Shown here one piece after another: positions 7,552 through 16,536 of a DNA stretch of 64,000 nt. Source of the DNA: JBCCGR01 sp039029195. GTDB lineage: Bacteria > Pseudomonadota > Alphaproteobacteria > Rhizobiales > Rhizobiaceae. The position numbers and the translations under genes are program-made. The stretch is taken from assembly GCA_039029195.1 (NCBI GenBank), contig JBCCGR010000005.1:62001-126000 (forward strand), given 5' to 3'. Position 1 is the first letter of the stretch, and every line of letters begins with the position of its first letter. A model generated the notes under the pieces. That model had not been told where the DNA came from. It did no database searches and saw only the letters and a program-made list of their open reading frames with translations.

Positions 7552-9158
7552 ATGAACGTATTGTGGATCATGTGCGACCAGCTTCGCTGGGATTATCTGT
7601 CCTGCACCGGCCATCCACATTTGCAAACGCCACACATTGATGCTCTCGCCGCGAAAGGCGTGCTGTTCAATCGCGCTTATGTTCAGTCACCGTTTTGCGG
7701 GCCATCCCGCATGTCGAGTTACACTGGCCGCTATTGTCGCAGCCACGGCGCCACCTGGAACGGCATTCCGCTGCGTGTGGGTGAGCCAACGCTCGGCGTT
7801 CACCTGCGGAAGCTTGGCGTTCAGACCACCATTGTCGGCAAAACACACATGATCCCCGACAAGGAGGGCATGGAATGGCTCGGCATTGATCCGGTTAGCC
7901 ACATTGGCGTGCCGATTGCGGAATGCGGCTTTGAACCCTACGAACGTGACGACGGCCTGCATCCGAATGGTCCGTACAGCCCCAATCCCGACTATGATAC
8001 CTATTTGCGCAGACATGGATTTGACGCGGAAAACCCATGGGAAGACTGGGCAAATTCAGGCGAAGATGATGAGGTCAGTTTCTGAATGGTTGGCTGCTGA
8101 AACACTCAGACAAAGCGGCCCGAATTCCAGATGAGCACTCGGAAACGCCTTATATGACCGGCCGGGCGATTGAATTCATGGATGAAGCTGGAGATCAGCT
8201 CTGGCTCTGTCACCTCAGCTTTATCAAACCCCATTGGCCCTACATCGTGCCGGAACCCTACGCGTCCATGTACGGTCCTGAACATTTGTTGCCGCCGGTT
8301 CGGTCCAACAGTGAGAGACAGAACGCGCACCCTGTGTTTCGGGCCTATCAGGAAAGCCGCATCTGCCGTGCTTTTGCGCGTGATGATGTCCGCAATGCGG
8401 TGCTTCCCGCCTACATGGGGCTCATCAAGCAGATCGATGATCAGATGGGGCGTCTGTTTTCATGGATGGAAAAGCGCGGCCTAATGGAGAACACCATGAT
8501 CGTCTTCACCTCCGATCATGGTGATTATCTCGGCGATCACTGGATGGGCGAAAAAGATCTCTTCCACGATCAGTCCGTCCGGATACCGCTGATTGTCTAT
8601 GACCCACGCCCGCAGGCGGATGCCACCCGCGGCACGGTTAGCGAGGCATTGGTGGAAGGCATTGATCTCGCCCCAACCTTTGTCGATCTGTTCGAAGGAG
8701 AACCCCTGCCCAACATTCTGGAAGGTCGTGATCTCATACCGCTTCTTTGGGCTGACGAGACAAAATGGCGAAACTACGCCTTCAGCGAATATGATTATTC
8801 AACGCGGGAGGCCCGGCAGATCCTTGATCTTGCGCAGGAAAATGCAAGACTGATCATGTGCTGCTCTGAGCATTGGAAATACATCCACTGCGAGGGTTTT
8901 CGGCCAATGCTGTTTGATCTGAAAAATGATTCAGAAGAGTTTGTGGATCTGGGGGAGTCAGACGAACACGAAGATATTCGCAATGAACACTATGAGGCGA
9001 TCAATGCCTGGTCGCGTCAGCATCACACCCGCATCACGGTGCGTCCTGAACGCATCGGGCCCATGACCGGCAAGGAACCGCCCGGAGTGCTGATTGGTTT
9101 CTGGGACGAAGCTGAATTTGAAGCTGAGTTCGGCAAACCGTTTGAGGAGCGGCCCTGA
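7552..9158 (+). pseudogene. Sulfatase / phosphonate monoester hydrolase family, split by a frameshift
   Basis: Two reading frames make up one alkaline-phosphatase-superfamily enzyme of about 535 residues. Frame 1 (7552-8085) has the metal site near MCDQLRWD and the sulfatase signature CGPSR, with C49 as the residue normally matured to formylglycine. It ends at TGA 8083-8085. The next frame picks up at about 8082 with LNGWLLKHSDKAARIPDEHS and continues to 9158, with SFIKPHWPY and the second metal motif TSDHGDYLGDHW. A single missing base near 8078-8082 (or a -1 shift) explains the break. No canonical slippery heptamer is seen, so it is either a sequencing error or an inactivated gene. It follows nadV by 131 bases; a link to NAD metabolism is not evident. 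Confidence 0.85.
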
Positions 9159-9167
9159 TTCTCGGTG

Positions 9168-10127
9168 CTAATCGTCACCCAGAAATTCTGAGATGGCCTG
9201 TTTTGGCTCATTCGACATATCGTAGTTCAGGAACGTTAATAGCAGCTGCAGACCGACAAAGATCGGCAACGCGGCAAGCATGACCTGTCCCGATGTGGCC
9301 GCCACGCCTGTTTCGACCGAATTCGCCCACCAATAAGCCCCAAACCCAGTGCCGAACATCATGAGCATGAGGCCCACAACCAGCGACAGGGATGCGATGT
9401 TGAAGCCGCGAAGAAAATAGCTGTAACCAAGCCGTTTGCAGAACCGGTTCAGATACTTCAGCGGAAAGACCATCATGGTATGAGGGATGGACATGGAGCT
9501 TTGCTCACCATTGTAACGGCTGCGCATGGGCACATCGGCCACCTTTGCTCCGATTGTCGACAATCGAAACAACATGTCACTTTCAAAGAAGTATCGATTG
9601 TCGATCTTTTCCAATGGCAGTTCTCTCAGAACACGGGCGTCAATGGCCGTAAATCCATTGACCGGGTCCATGATGCCCCAATAGCCGGTCGACAGCTTAC
9701 TGAAAAAGGACATGCTGGCATTTCCAATCAGACGCAGGACCGGCATCTGATCGAGCGAACCAGGATTGTAGAACCGGTTTCCCTTGGCATAGTCTGCCTG
9801 ACCGCTAACAAGCTTCTTGCACAGTTTTGGAATATCTTGCGGATCCATTTGTCCGTCGCCATCGAGTTTGACCACAATGTGTGCTCCAAGCTCCAGCGCC
9901 TTCCGATAGCCGGATGCGACCGCGCCGCCCACGCCCAGATTGGCCGTGTGCTGAATGATGTGAACTTTTGTGGTTCCCTCAACCAGGGGCACCGCTTCAA
10001 ATGAGCGCTCGGGACAGGCATCATCCACCACAATGACATGGGTCGCATGTGGCAGAACGCCCTCAACCACCGCTGCCAGATGATCCCTGACCTTGTATGC
10101 CGGTATGACAACTGCAATATCGGTCAT
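9168..10127 (-). CDS. Family 2 glycosyltransferase, polyprenyl-phosphate type with two C-terminal membrane helices
   Basis: 319 residues. The GT-A fold occupies about 1-230: VVIPAYKVRDHL, VVDDACPE, the nucleotide-sugar/metal motif KLDGDGQMDP, and the acceptor region MDPVNGFTA. Two hydrophobic helices follow at about 240-265 and 278-300. This is the architecture of dolichol-/undecaprenyl-phosphate sugar transferases, which load a sugar on a lipid carrier at the cytoplasmic face. It is divergent from a polytopic membrane protein that could use such a lipid-linked sugar; that link is inferred. Confidence 0.88.
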   Translation of the reverse strand: MTDIAVVIPAYKVRDHLAAVVEGVLPHATHVIVVDDACPERSFEAVPLVEGTTKVHIIQHTANLGVGGAVASGYRKALELGAHIVVKLDGDGQMDPQDIPKLCKKLVSGQADYAKGNRFYNPGSLDQMPVLRLIGNASMSFFSKLSTGYWGIMDPVNGFTAIDARVLRELPLEKIDNRYFFESDMLFRLSTIGAKVADVPMRSRYNGEQSSMSIPHTMMVFPLKYLNRFCKRLGYSYFLRGFNIASLSLVVGLMLMMFGTGFGAYWWANSVETGVAATSGQVMLAALPIFVGLQLLLTFLNYDMSNEPKQAISEFLGDD

Positions 10128-10158
10128 GGTCTTTGTCAGATGAAGGCAACTCGTTTTG

Positions 10159-11340
10159 ATGGCATTGCGCTGGATTATAGGTCAGTTTCAGGAGCGACGC
10201 CTAGCGCAATCTGAGCTGGTTCTGTTTTGGATCACCGCTGCGGCAATTCTCGCCTTCGCCTGGTTGAAAGGCCCTGCCACTTCACTCGATTCCGGCACCT
10301 TCCAAGGTTGGGCAAATGGACTGACCAATCAGAACTTCAATTATCTCAAGTTCTTTTCAAACAACGACTTTTTCACACCCGTCTACACCTACACGGTCAT
10401 CATCTCACAGATTGCGATCTTCAAGGCGCTGTTCGGCACCTTCTGGGCTCACGCCTTTTTGGTTTGCAACATGGTGGCCACGCTCGCAACGCTGATCCTC
10501 GCCAGAAAGATATGCCGCGATGCCGAGCTCCATCCAATCGCTCTCTGTCTGTTGTGGTCGCTGTTTTTGATCTCTGTCGACTATCTAACCTGGCCAAAGT
10601 TCATCTTGAGTGATCCACTTTTTGCGTTTTTGGTCCTTTGGTCCACATGGTTGACTGTATTCCGCACTGGCCATGCAGGCACTCGGCGAACCGGCTTGTT
10701 TCTCGTTTCACTTGTGCTCTTGTTTCTCACCCGCCCCGCCGGTGCGCCGGTCATTTTTGTGCTCGCACCTCTATTCTTCGCCCCATCTCTTTTGGACCGG
10801 CTGCTCCATTCCCGGCTATTGCTCGTAGTGCTGCTCCTGCTGTCACTGGCAATATTTCTGGGATTTGCCAACGTTGCGCACATGCAAATTGCGGGACGCC
10901 TACAGGCCCCCTCACTCGACTATTTCATGGACTTTTTCAAACAGGGGATGATCATCCACGACCGCCACGAGACCTGGATCGTATACAGTGGAACAATCAC
11001 CGGTGCGTTTGAAATTCTCTGCTGGCGGTTGATCTACTTTTTCATTCCGTTCGTGATGGCCTTTTCGAGCTTTCACATCGCAATGAAACTGCTGTTCTTT
11101 GTGCCCGTCTATGGCTTGATCGCCGTTGGCGAACTGAGATATCGAACCAAAACGATATCGCACAGCGTTGCGAGACTGCGTGGCGTCCTGTTGTGCCTGA
11201 TTATCGGAATTGCCACTTACCACAGCCTGTTGTTGATCGACTATGACTGGCGCTACCGCTATCCGCTGATCGCACCCATGCTCTTATTGGCGGCCCTCCA
11301 CTTTTCGGACCTCACAAAATCCAGAAAAAACGTGGTGTAA
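10159..11340 (+). CDS. Polytopic membrane protein, possible lipid-linked-sugar glycosyltransferase (GT-C-like)
   Basis: 393 residues with about 9-10 hydrophobic helices and few charged loops. The first large loop after helix 1 (LDSGTFQGWANGL) and the aromatic loop with SNNDFFTPVYTYT are arranged as in GT-C-type transferases, but no decisive motif is recognised. ATG at 10159 is preferred over a TTG one codon earlier. It is transcribed divergently from a polyprenyl-phosphate glycosyltransferase, which suggests a common role in surface glycan or lipid modification. Function otherwise unknown. Confidence 0.75.
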   Translation: MALRWIIGQFQERRLAQSELVLFWITAAAILAFAWLKGPATSLDSGTFQGWANGLTNQNFNYLKFFSNNDFFTPVYTYTVIISQIAIFKALFGTFWAHAFLVCNMVATLATLILARKICRDAELHPIALCLLWSLFLISVDYLTWPKFILSDPLFAFLVLWSTWLTVFRTGHAGTRRTGLFLVSLVLLFLTRPAGAPVIFVLAPLFFAPSLLDRLLHSRLLLVVLLLLSLAIFLGFANVAHMQIAGRLQAPSLDYFMDFFKQGMIIHDRHETWIVYSGTITGAFEILCWRLIYFFIPFVMAFSSFHIAMKLLFFVPVYGLIAVGELRYRTKTISHSVARLRGVLLCLIIGIATYHSLLLIDYDWRYRYPLIAPMLLLAALHFSDLTKSRKNVV

Positions 11341-11350
11341 CACCTGTTAC
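11337..11350. promoter_or_regulatory. Palindrome GTAACA-CC-TGTTAC
   Basis: A 14-base inverted repeat overlapping the stop of the membrane-protein gene and 60 bases before a small secreted-peptide ORF. An almost identical palindrome precedes another small secreted-protein gene at 36405-36418, which suggests a shared regulator. Confidence 0.45.
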
Positions 11351-11410
11351 ATCGCAAGGACTTGTTAACCCTTAGTCTCTCTCCAACAACAACAAAGACT
11401 GGAGAGACCA

Positions 11411-11506
11411 ATGACCTTGCACAACAAAGCCACCTTCCTGCTTCTCGCCGTATTCAGCGCCGCAGTGATGGCCGCAGGACCCGTGAGCGCCTTGCCAACA
11501 TTTTGA
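11411..11506 (+). CDS. Small ORF: 31-residue signal-peptide-like protein, possibly truncated
   Basis: The ORF begins with ATG after GGAGAGACCA and encodes a positively charged start, a hydrophobic core (FLLLAVFSAAVMAAG) and a likely cleavage region (VSA-LPTF), then stops. Almost nothing would remain after cleavage. The next frames carry a further 15-20 plausible codons after the stop, so it may be a decayed secreted-protein gene rather than a functional peptide. A palindrome shared with another secreted-protein gene lies upstream. Confidence 0.4.
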   Translation: MTLHNKATFLLLAVFSAAVMAAGPVSALPTF

Positions 11507-11571
11507 TCCGAGCCGTGCCTCGACCAATCTCGAAACTGCACAATTGACTTAAAATACCAGATCCTGGCTGC

Positions 11572-12114
11572 TCAGAATGTCATGCGTCGAAGGGTTCGGT
11601 CCTTGTCAATAAAATGGTGTTTCAACGCACCGGCCGCGTGGAGCATGATCACGACAATCAGGCCATAGGACGCGTAGTAGTGAACATCAATCGCCGCATC
11701 CCTGAGCCCATCTGAAACATCAAAGAGCGCCGGAATGGTGAACAGATCAAAGAAGGACACCCCTTCCCCTTTTGATGTTGTGAAAATGTAGCCGGTCACG
11801 GGGATGATCAGCACTGCCGCAAGAAGCAGTAAATGCGCTATTCGGGAGGCCAGTTTTTCAAGTTTTGTGTGGTTGGAAAGCGGTGCGGGCCGACCGCGCA
11901 CCGCTCGTTCGACCAGCAACAACAGACCAAGCACCAGAACAAGCACGCCGAAGGCTTTGTGCAGGTAGGGCGCGGTGTAATACCAGCTTGAGTAAAAGCT
12001 AAGATCAATCATCCACCAGCCAAGCGCAATGAGCCCAATCATGTGCGCGGCAATCAGCCAATGCAGAAAACGGGTCAGTAAACTGAAACTGGTTGCGTTC
12101 GACATGCCGGTCAT
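11572..12114 (-). CDS. Cytochrome b561 family protein
   Basis: 180 residues with four membrane helices of the bacterial (CybB-like) cytochrome b561 group, an inner-membrane di-heme electron carrier. Probable heme-ligand histidines are in RFLHWLIAAH, APYLHKAFG and MLHAAGALKHHF. It lies 77 bases after a YceI family gene on the same strand; yceI-cybB pairs are common in proteobacteria and are usually linked to periplasmic redox or isoprenoid-quinone stress. A terminator-like hairpin separates the two, so expression may only be partly shared. Confidence 0.92.
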   Translation of the reverse strand: MTGMSNATSFSLLTRFLHWLIAAHMIGLIALGWWMIDLSFYSSWYYTAPYLHKAFGVLVLVLGLLLLVERAVRGRPAPLSNHTKLEKLASRIAHLLLLAAVLIIPVTGYIFTTSKGEGVSFFDLFTIPALFDVSDGLRDAAIDVHYYASYGLIVVIMLHAAGALKHHFIDKDRTLRRMTF

Positions 12115-12140
12115 CGTCCTTGCAAGATGCAGAAAGCCCC

Positions 12141-12175
12141 AAAACGGACGACCCCTGTTAAATCGAGGTCGTCCG
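12141..12175 (-). terminator. Terminator-like hairpin after yceI
   Basis: CGGACGACC (12145-12153) pairs with GGTCGTCCG (12167-12175). Read on the minus strand the stem is followed by TTTT, just after the yceI stop and before cytochrome b561. Confidence 0.6.
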
Positions 12176-12191
12176 GGAGAGTTGATACCTG

Positions 12192-12773
12192 TTATTTGTC
12201 CTTGATGGCTTCGATCTGAAGCGTAACAACAACCTTCTCACCCGAAGGCCCAAGATTGTATCCCATGCCGAAATCCTTGCGGGTCAGCGTGTATGAGCCT
12301 TCGAAGCCAGCACGATAACCACCCCACGGGTCTTTGCCTTCGCCAATCTTCTTGATCGGGAACGAAATCTCTTTCGTCACGCCCAAAAAGGTCAACTTGC
12401 CGCTCAGCGTTCCACCATTGGCATCGCCCTCGTAACCGGTCGATTCAAATGTGGCAGTTGAAAACTTACCCACGTCCAAAAAGTCTGCGCTGCGCAGATG
12501 CTTGTCACGATCCGCCCAGTTGGTGTCGATGCTTGTGGTATCAATTTCAATCTTGATGCTTTGTGCCCCAGGGCCAGCAGCCGGATCATAGTTCATGGTG
12601 CCGGAGAATTTATTGAACCGGCCGGACAGTTTTGAAACACCCAGATGGCCCGTCTCGAACTTGATGAATGAGTGCGAAAGATCGACTGTGTATGATGCTG
12701 AAAGGGCTGGCACTGCAGTGAAGGCCACAACAGCCGCAGCCAACACAGCTGACTTCAATGTTACTTTGGTCAT
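12192..12773 (-). CDS. YceI family periplasmic lipid-binding protein
   Basis: 193 residues. The start at 12773 is chosen because it opens a clear signal peptide (TLKSAVLAAAVVAFTAVPALS, split at A-S) and is preceded by AGGAG at seven bases; an in-frame ATG at 12854 lies upstream of the likely promoter. The mature part is the lipocalin-like YceI barrel: YTVDLSHSFIKFETGHLG, SGRFNKFSGT, FLDVGKFSTATFES and GKLTFLGVTKEI. YceI proteins bind polyprenoid or amide lipids in the periplasm; the exact ligand here is unknown. Cytochrome b561 follows downstream. Confidence 0.93.
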   Translation of the reverse strand: MTKVTLKSAVLAAAVVAFTAVPALSASYTVDLSHSFIKFETGHLGVSKLSGRFNKFSGTMNYDPAAGPGAQSIKIEIDTTSIDTNWADRDKHLRSADFLDVGKFSTATFESTGYEGDANGGTLSGKLTFLGVTKEISFPIKKIGEGKDPWGGYRAGFEGSYTLTRKDFGMGYNLGPSGEKVVVTLQIEAIKDK

Positions 12774-12859
12774 GGGAGAGCTCCTGATTGACGAAGTGAT
12801 TTTTACGAAACCGGTACGAAAGTGCTGATTGGTCCCACCCAGCAATACCGGCACTTTGG

Positions 12860-12889
12860 GTATAATGGTTCAATCGAAGCGCCGTTCAA
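12860..12889 (-). promoter_or_regulatory. Candidate sigma-70-type promoter of yceI
   Basis: On the minus strand TTGAAC (12889-12884) and TTATAC (12865-12860) are separated by 18 bases, about 80 bases ahead of the yceI start. Confidence 0.4.
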
Positions 12890-12898
12890 CTTCAATTC

Positions 12899-12922
12899 AG
12901 CGAACGGATTGTTCGCTTTTTT
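12899..12922 (+). terminator. Intrinsic terminator on the plus strand with no upstream plus-strand gene
   Basis: AGCGAAC-GGATT-GTTCGCT followed by T6 (12899-12922). Both neighbouring genes are on the minus strand, so it would terminate an unannotated plus-strand transcript across the yceI promoter region. An alternative overlapping stem GATTGTTC/GAACAATC also exists. Confidence 0.45.
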
Positions 12923-12979
12923 GTGAACAATCTGTTTAGATCGTTTCTAAAGTATAATCTGCAACCGAATTTGACTTGG

Positions 12980-14236
12980 TCAGCCTGCAGTAGCCAATTG
13001 CTGCTCTGCCGATGGCAACCGCTTTGGTAACAATGAAACCGCGCACAACACAACAAAGGCAGCGCCAGCAAGAATGTGAAAGAGCATATCAAAGCCCCAT
13101 CGCTCATAAACAAATGCAATGAGGGGCAAGGTCGCCGCGAGGACTGAAAAAGCAACCACATAGCGAATGCCATAGATTCTGGCCCTGTACTGACCACTCG
13201 CCATTTTGCCAATCATATAGTCGTTGATCGGAATCTGACCGAAGGCTCCCAGCATGAAACCAAGCGCTGCGAAGAATGCCAGTCCGTCGCGTAACCCGGG
13301 CATCGCCAGAAAAAAGACCAGTTGAAGCGCTGCCACAGTTAAAAAGACCCGCCGTGGTCCGAGCCTGTCCAGCGCCGCACCGACCACAAGCTGAGCCAAT
13401 GAGGCAACGGCGAACACGACAAAGGCCAGCGATCCAACCATCGACGCAACTGCGTCTTGGCCATCTTCACTGACAAACATTCCGGTGAGCCCCTGAAGCC
13501 GTTCGTCGAATATTTTGGGGAGCGCAAATGTGGTCGACTGAAAAATGATGGACGACACAGCGGTGGTTACGAAAACGATGATCGACACACGCAACAGCAG
13601 TGACGCCTGCGATGATGACATCGCTTCAGCTTTTTTCGAACCATCGCCACCAGCGACCCGCTTCGCACGTCTGCTGTCTTCGAGAATGGCTTCCCGACGA
13701 AGAAGAAAATAGCAAACACCAACACCAATGGAAATCAGTCCGGGCAATATGAACGCCGCTCGCCAGTCGACCAGATCAATCAGAAACCCGGTGATCAGTG
13801 CAGCGCTTGCAACACCAAGATTGCCCCACACACCATTTGCTGCAATCCGCATACCGGTGTTGCGCCATTTCATCGTGACGATCGCCAGCCCAACTGGATG
13901 ATAAATGGCGGCAAACATGCCGATGGCAAACAGGCCCAATCCGATTTGCAACGGCGTTTGGGCAAAGCCCGTGGCAATCGACATCAAGCCAATGCCCACA
14001 AAGAACACGACCATCATTCCGTCGCGGCTCCACCGGTCGGCCAACCACCCAGCTGGCAGCGAAAACAGCCCAAACGCAAAAAAACCTGGAGTCGCATACG
14101 CAAGAAGTGCCGCGTAGCCAACGCCCCAATCCCGATAAAGAACCAGGGCCGCCACCGTCGCAAATATCAGTGTAAACAGATGATCAAGAAAATGCCCGAT
14201 ATTGAGGAGCAGGAAATACAATCTGTCTCGGATCAT
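12980..14236 (-). CDS. MFS transporter
   Basis: 418 residues, about 12 membrane helices in two six-helix halves joined by a charged loop near residues 190-215. The MFS loop motif is visible as GWLADRWSRDG after helix 2 and again in the second half as GAALDRLGPRR. The organisation with NIGHFLDHLFTLIF at the N-terminus recalls the fosmidomycin-resistance-type group, but the substrate cannot be named. It is divergent from a crotonase gene. The C-terminal end is polar and short. Confidence 0.88.
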   Translation of the reverse strand: MIRDRLYFLLLNIGHFLDHLFTLIFATVAALVLYRDWGVGYAALLAYATPGFFAFGLFSLPAGWLADRWSRDGMMVVFFVGIGLMSIATGFAQTPLQIGLGLFAIGMFAAIYHPVGLAIVTMKWRNTGMRIAANGVWGNLGVASAALITGFLIDLVDWRAAFILPGLISIGVGVCYFLLRREAILEDSRRAKRVAGGDGSKKAEAMSSSQASLLLRVSIIVFVTTAVSSIIFQSTTFALPKIFDERLQGLTGMFVSEDGQDAVASMVGSLAFVVFAVASLAQLVVGAALDRLGPRRVFLTVAALQLVFFLAMPGLRDGLAFFAALGFMLGAFGQIPINDYMIGKMASGQYRARIYGIRYVVAFSVLAATLPLIAFVYERWGFDMLFHILAGAAFVVLCAVSLLPKRLPSAEQQLATAG

Positions 14237-14371
14237 GGCGGTTTGGCCCTCACATTTCGGCGAACGATAAGCCCCGAGTAGGTCGAGCGCAACGGGTGCA
14301 ATTCATCCACCGATTGCCGATGATTTCAACGGGCTGTAAGCTCATCCAAGCTCAACGAAGTGACAATTCTT

Positions 14372-15229
14372 ATGCCTAAAGTCCTGTTTGAAAAAGATGG
14401 CCGAATCGGCCGCATCACACTCAATCGCCCCGCAGCGATGAATGCAATCGACAATGATCTGCCTTTGGAACTGGCAGAGTGTGTGGCGGCTGCAAATGCC
14501 GATGACGACGTTCATGTGATTGTTCTATCGGGGGCCGGAAAAGCGTTCTGCGCGGGCTACGATCTCGTAGCATACGCCGAAACTGAGGGTCCGGAATCCA
14601 TGACTCAGGAGATGCCCTGGGATCCCATGAAGGATTATACCTTCATGTCAAAGAATACCGAACGATTTATGAGCCTGTGGAACAGCCACAAACCGGTGGT
14701 GTGCAAGGTACACGGGTTCGCAGTTGCAGGTGGTTCTGACATCGCTCTTTGCAGCGATCTTATTGTTATGGGAGAAAAGGCGAAGATCGGGTACATGCCA
14801 TCCCGCGTCTGGGGTTGCCCAACCACAGCGATGTGGGTTTATCGTATTGGTGCGGAACAAGCCAAACGCATGCTCTTCACCGGCGACACAATCGATGGCC
14901 GCGAGGCGCATCGCATCGGGCTGGTTCACAAATCGGTGCCTGAGACAGAACTCGACGGGGAAGTTGAGCGCCTCGCCAACCGCATGGCCAGCGTCCCAAT
15001 CAACCAATTGATGATGCAGAAGATGGTTATCAATCAGGCCATCGAAGCCATGGGGCTTTCGGCGGCGCAACGTTTGTCGACTGTGTTTGACGGCATCACG
15101 CGGCACTCCCCTGAAGGCCTCAACTTCAAATCCCGGGCAGAAGAAATTGGTTGGAAGGAAGCCGTTCGCGAGCGGGACCAGGGCACTTTTGACTGGACAG
15201 ACAATCGACCGATAAATCCAAAGGGATGA
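14372..15229 (+). CDS. Enoyl-CoA hydratase/isomerase (crotonase) family protein
   Basis: 285 residues from the ATG at 14372, preceded by GAAGTGA at 8 bases; a GTG four codons earlier is the alternative. Crotonase fold landmarks are RITLNRPAAMNAID, the oxyanion-hole strand LSGAGKAFCAGYDL, and HGFAVAGGSDIALCSDLIV. An insertion of about 20 residues after CAGYDL (with MTQEMPWDPM) differs from short-chain hydratases, so the acyl-CoA substrate is uncertain. It has no obvious pathway partner: an MFS transporter is divergent and an alpha/beta hydrolase lies 270 bases downstream. Confidence 0.88.
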   Translation: MPKVLFEKDGRIGRITLNRPAAMNAIDNDLPLELAECVAAANADDDVHVIVLSGAGKAFCAGYDLVAYAETEGPESMTQEMPWDPMKDYTFMSKNTERFMSLWNSHKPVVCKVHGFAVAGGSDIALCSDLIVMGEKAKIGYMPSRVWGCPTTAMWVYRIGAEQAKRMLFTGDTIDGREAHRIGLVHKSVPETELDGEVERLANRMASVPINQLMMQKMVINQAIEAMGLSAAQRLSTVFDGITRHSPEGLNFKSRAEEIGWKEAVRERDQGTFDWTDNRPINPKG

Positions 15230-15500
15230 GTACCAAGCGGATCAACAGTCGTCGGTATTTTGTATGAGGCTCTCTCTGCGCTCTCTTCAGGATGTGGATG
15301 CATGTCCAGCACCACTCCCCCGACAACCGCTGGGATTACGAAGCAGGACGTTTGAGAATTCGGACTTCTTTCCAAGCCCGGATGATTGAAACGCAGCCGG
15401 CAGCAATAGGTTCCAAAAACAGTTTTTACGTTTACGTAATCGTCAATTTCAACTAGCTTCAACACTTTCAGGTCACCAATTTGCATCTTTGGTACATCCT

Positions 15501-16394
15501 ATGAACGAGCACGCGCCAATCAAGACGACAGTTGAAGAGGAAGCGATTGATCTCACCTGTGCCGATGGAGTGAGAATTGCTGGCACACTGTTTTTTCCCA
15601 TCAAAACTGGAAAATCAAAAGGACCAAAAGTCCTCATATCCGGTGCGGCTGCGGTTCCTCATACCTACTATCATCCATTTGCTCGACATTTGATAGATGA
15701 GGGGTCGGCGGCGGTCTTTACTTATGACTATCGCGGCATCGGGGTTTCGGCTGGTGATCGTCGCGACTGGAAAACGTTCCGCATGGCAGATTGGGGACGT
15801 CAGGATTTCGTCGTCGCTGCCGACTATCTGAACGGTCGCAATCCCAACACTCCAATGGTGGGCATTGGCCATTCGTTTGGCGGACAGGCGCTCGGCCTAT
15901 CCGACCGTTGGCTGCATTTTTCCCGCTACCTGGCGATTGCTTCAATGTCGGGCTATTGGCGCGGCACGGACGAACCGATCGGGGTGTATTTAAAGACCCA
16001 ATTCCTCGGTGCGCCACTCGCGGTCTTGCTGGGCCGCGTGCCAGGATGGCTTGGAATAGGCGAAACCATGCCCGGGCCAGTGTTTCGAGACTGGGCGCGT
16101 TGGATAAAAAGCCCCGACTATTTCTTTTCTGATCCCGCTTTGCCCGAGACCCGCCACTATGGTGAAGTGGCCCTCCCCTTGCGGGTGGTACAAGTGACTG
16201 ATGACGCGTGGGGAACGAAGCGCGCTATTCACAGTCTGTTTGACAGGTACACCGGGGCGGACACCGAACACGTTGCCATCTCACCTGACGAAGCGAGCGG
16301 CTCGATAGGCCATCTGGGTTTTTTCCGCCGCCGTCATGCAGAAAACCATTGGCCCAAGGTCAGCGAATGGTTGCTCACGGATCGGGCCTTCTGA
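15501..16394 (+). CDS. Alpha/beta hydrolase
   Basis: 297 residues. The nucleophile elbow GIGHSFGGQA places Ser125. The oxyanion strand is KVLISGAAAVPHTYYHPFAR, which is close to the serine-aminopeptidase-like (hydrolase_4) group. The start at 15501 (MNEHAPIK) is preferred over an in-frame TTG four codons earlier. The 270-base gap before it contains a TTACGTTTACGTAA stretch but no recognised gene. Substrate unknown. Confidence 0.85.
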   Translation: MNEHAPIKTTVEEEAIDLTCADGVRIAGTLFFPIKTGKSKGPKVLISGAAAVPHTYYHPFARHLIDEGSAAVFTYDYRGIGVSAGDRRDWKTFRMADWGRQDFVVAADYLNGRNPNTPMVGIGHSFGGQALGLSDRWLHFSRYLAIASMSGYWRGTDEPIGVYLKTQFLGAPLAVLLGRVPGWLGIGETMPGPVFRDWARWIKSPDYFFSDPALPETRHYGEVALPLRVVQVTDDAWGTKRAIHSLFDRYTGADTEHVAISPDEASGSIGHLGFFRRRHAENHWPKVSEWLLTDRAF

Positions 16395-16536
16395 CGTAAA
16401 TCCGACCACGGTTTTTCATATGAACGCGGTATGAACGCTCATCTCACAATGCATTCAGCCCCGGTTCGCTAAACCCTCTCCTGTCAGCACACGAAAGCCG
16501 GACGCGCCCCGCACCGGTACAAACAGGAGAGATCCC

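Noticed and set aside
8075..8090. Programmed -1 frameshift in the sulfatase gene
   Set aside because: No X-XXY-YYZ slippery heptamer or following pseudoknot is visible; a simple base loss explains it better.
11362..11547. 61-codon plus-strand frame downstream of the membrane protein gene
   Set aside because: Overlaps the better-supported small signal-peptide ORF in another frame, with no ribosome-binding site and arginine-rich composition.
15420..15470. TTACGTTTACGTAA sequence as an operator for the hydrolase at 15501
   Set aside because: Short, AT-rich and not near a regulator gene; could be chance.
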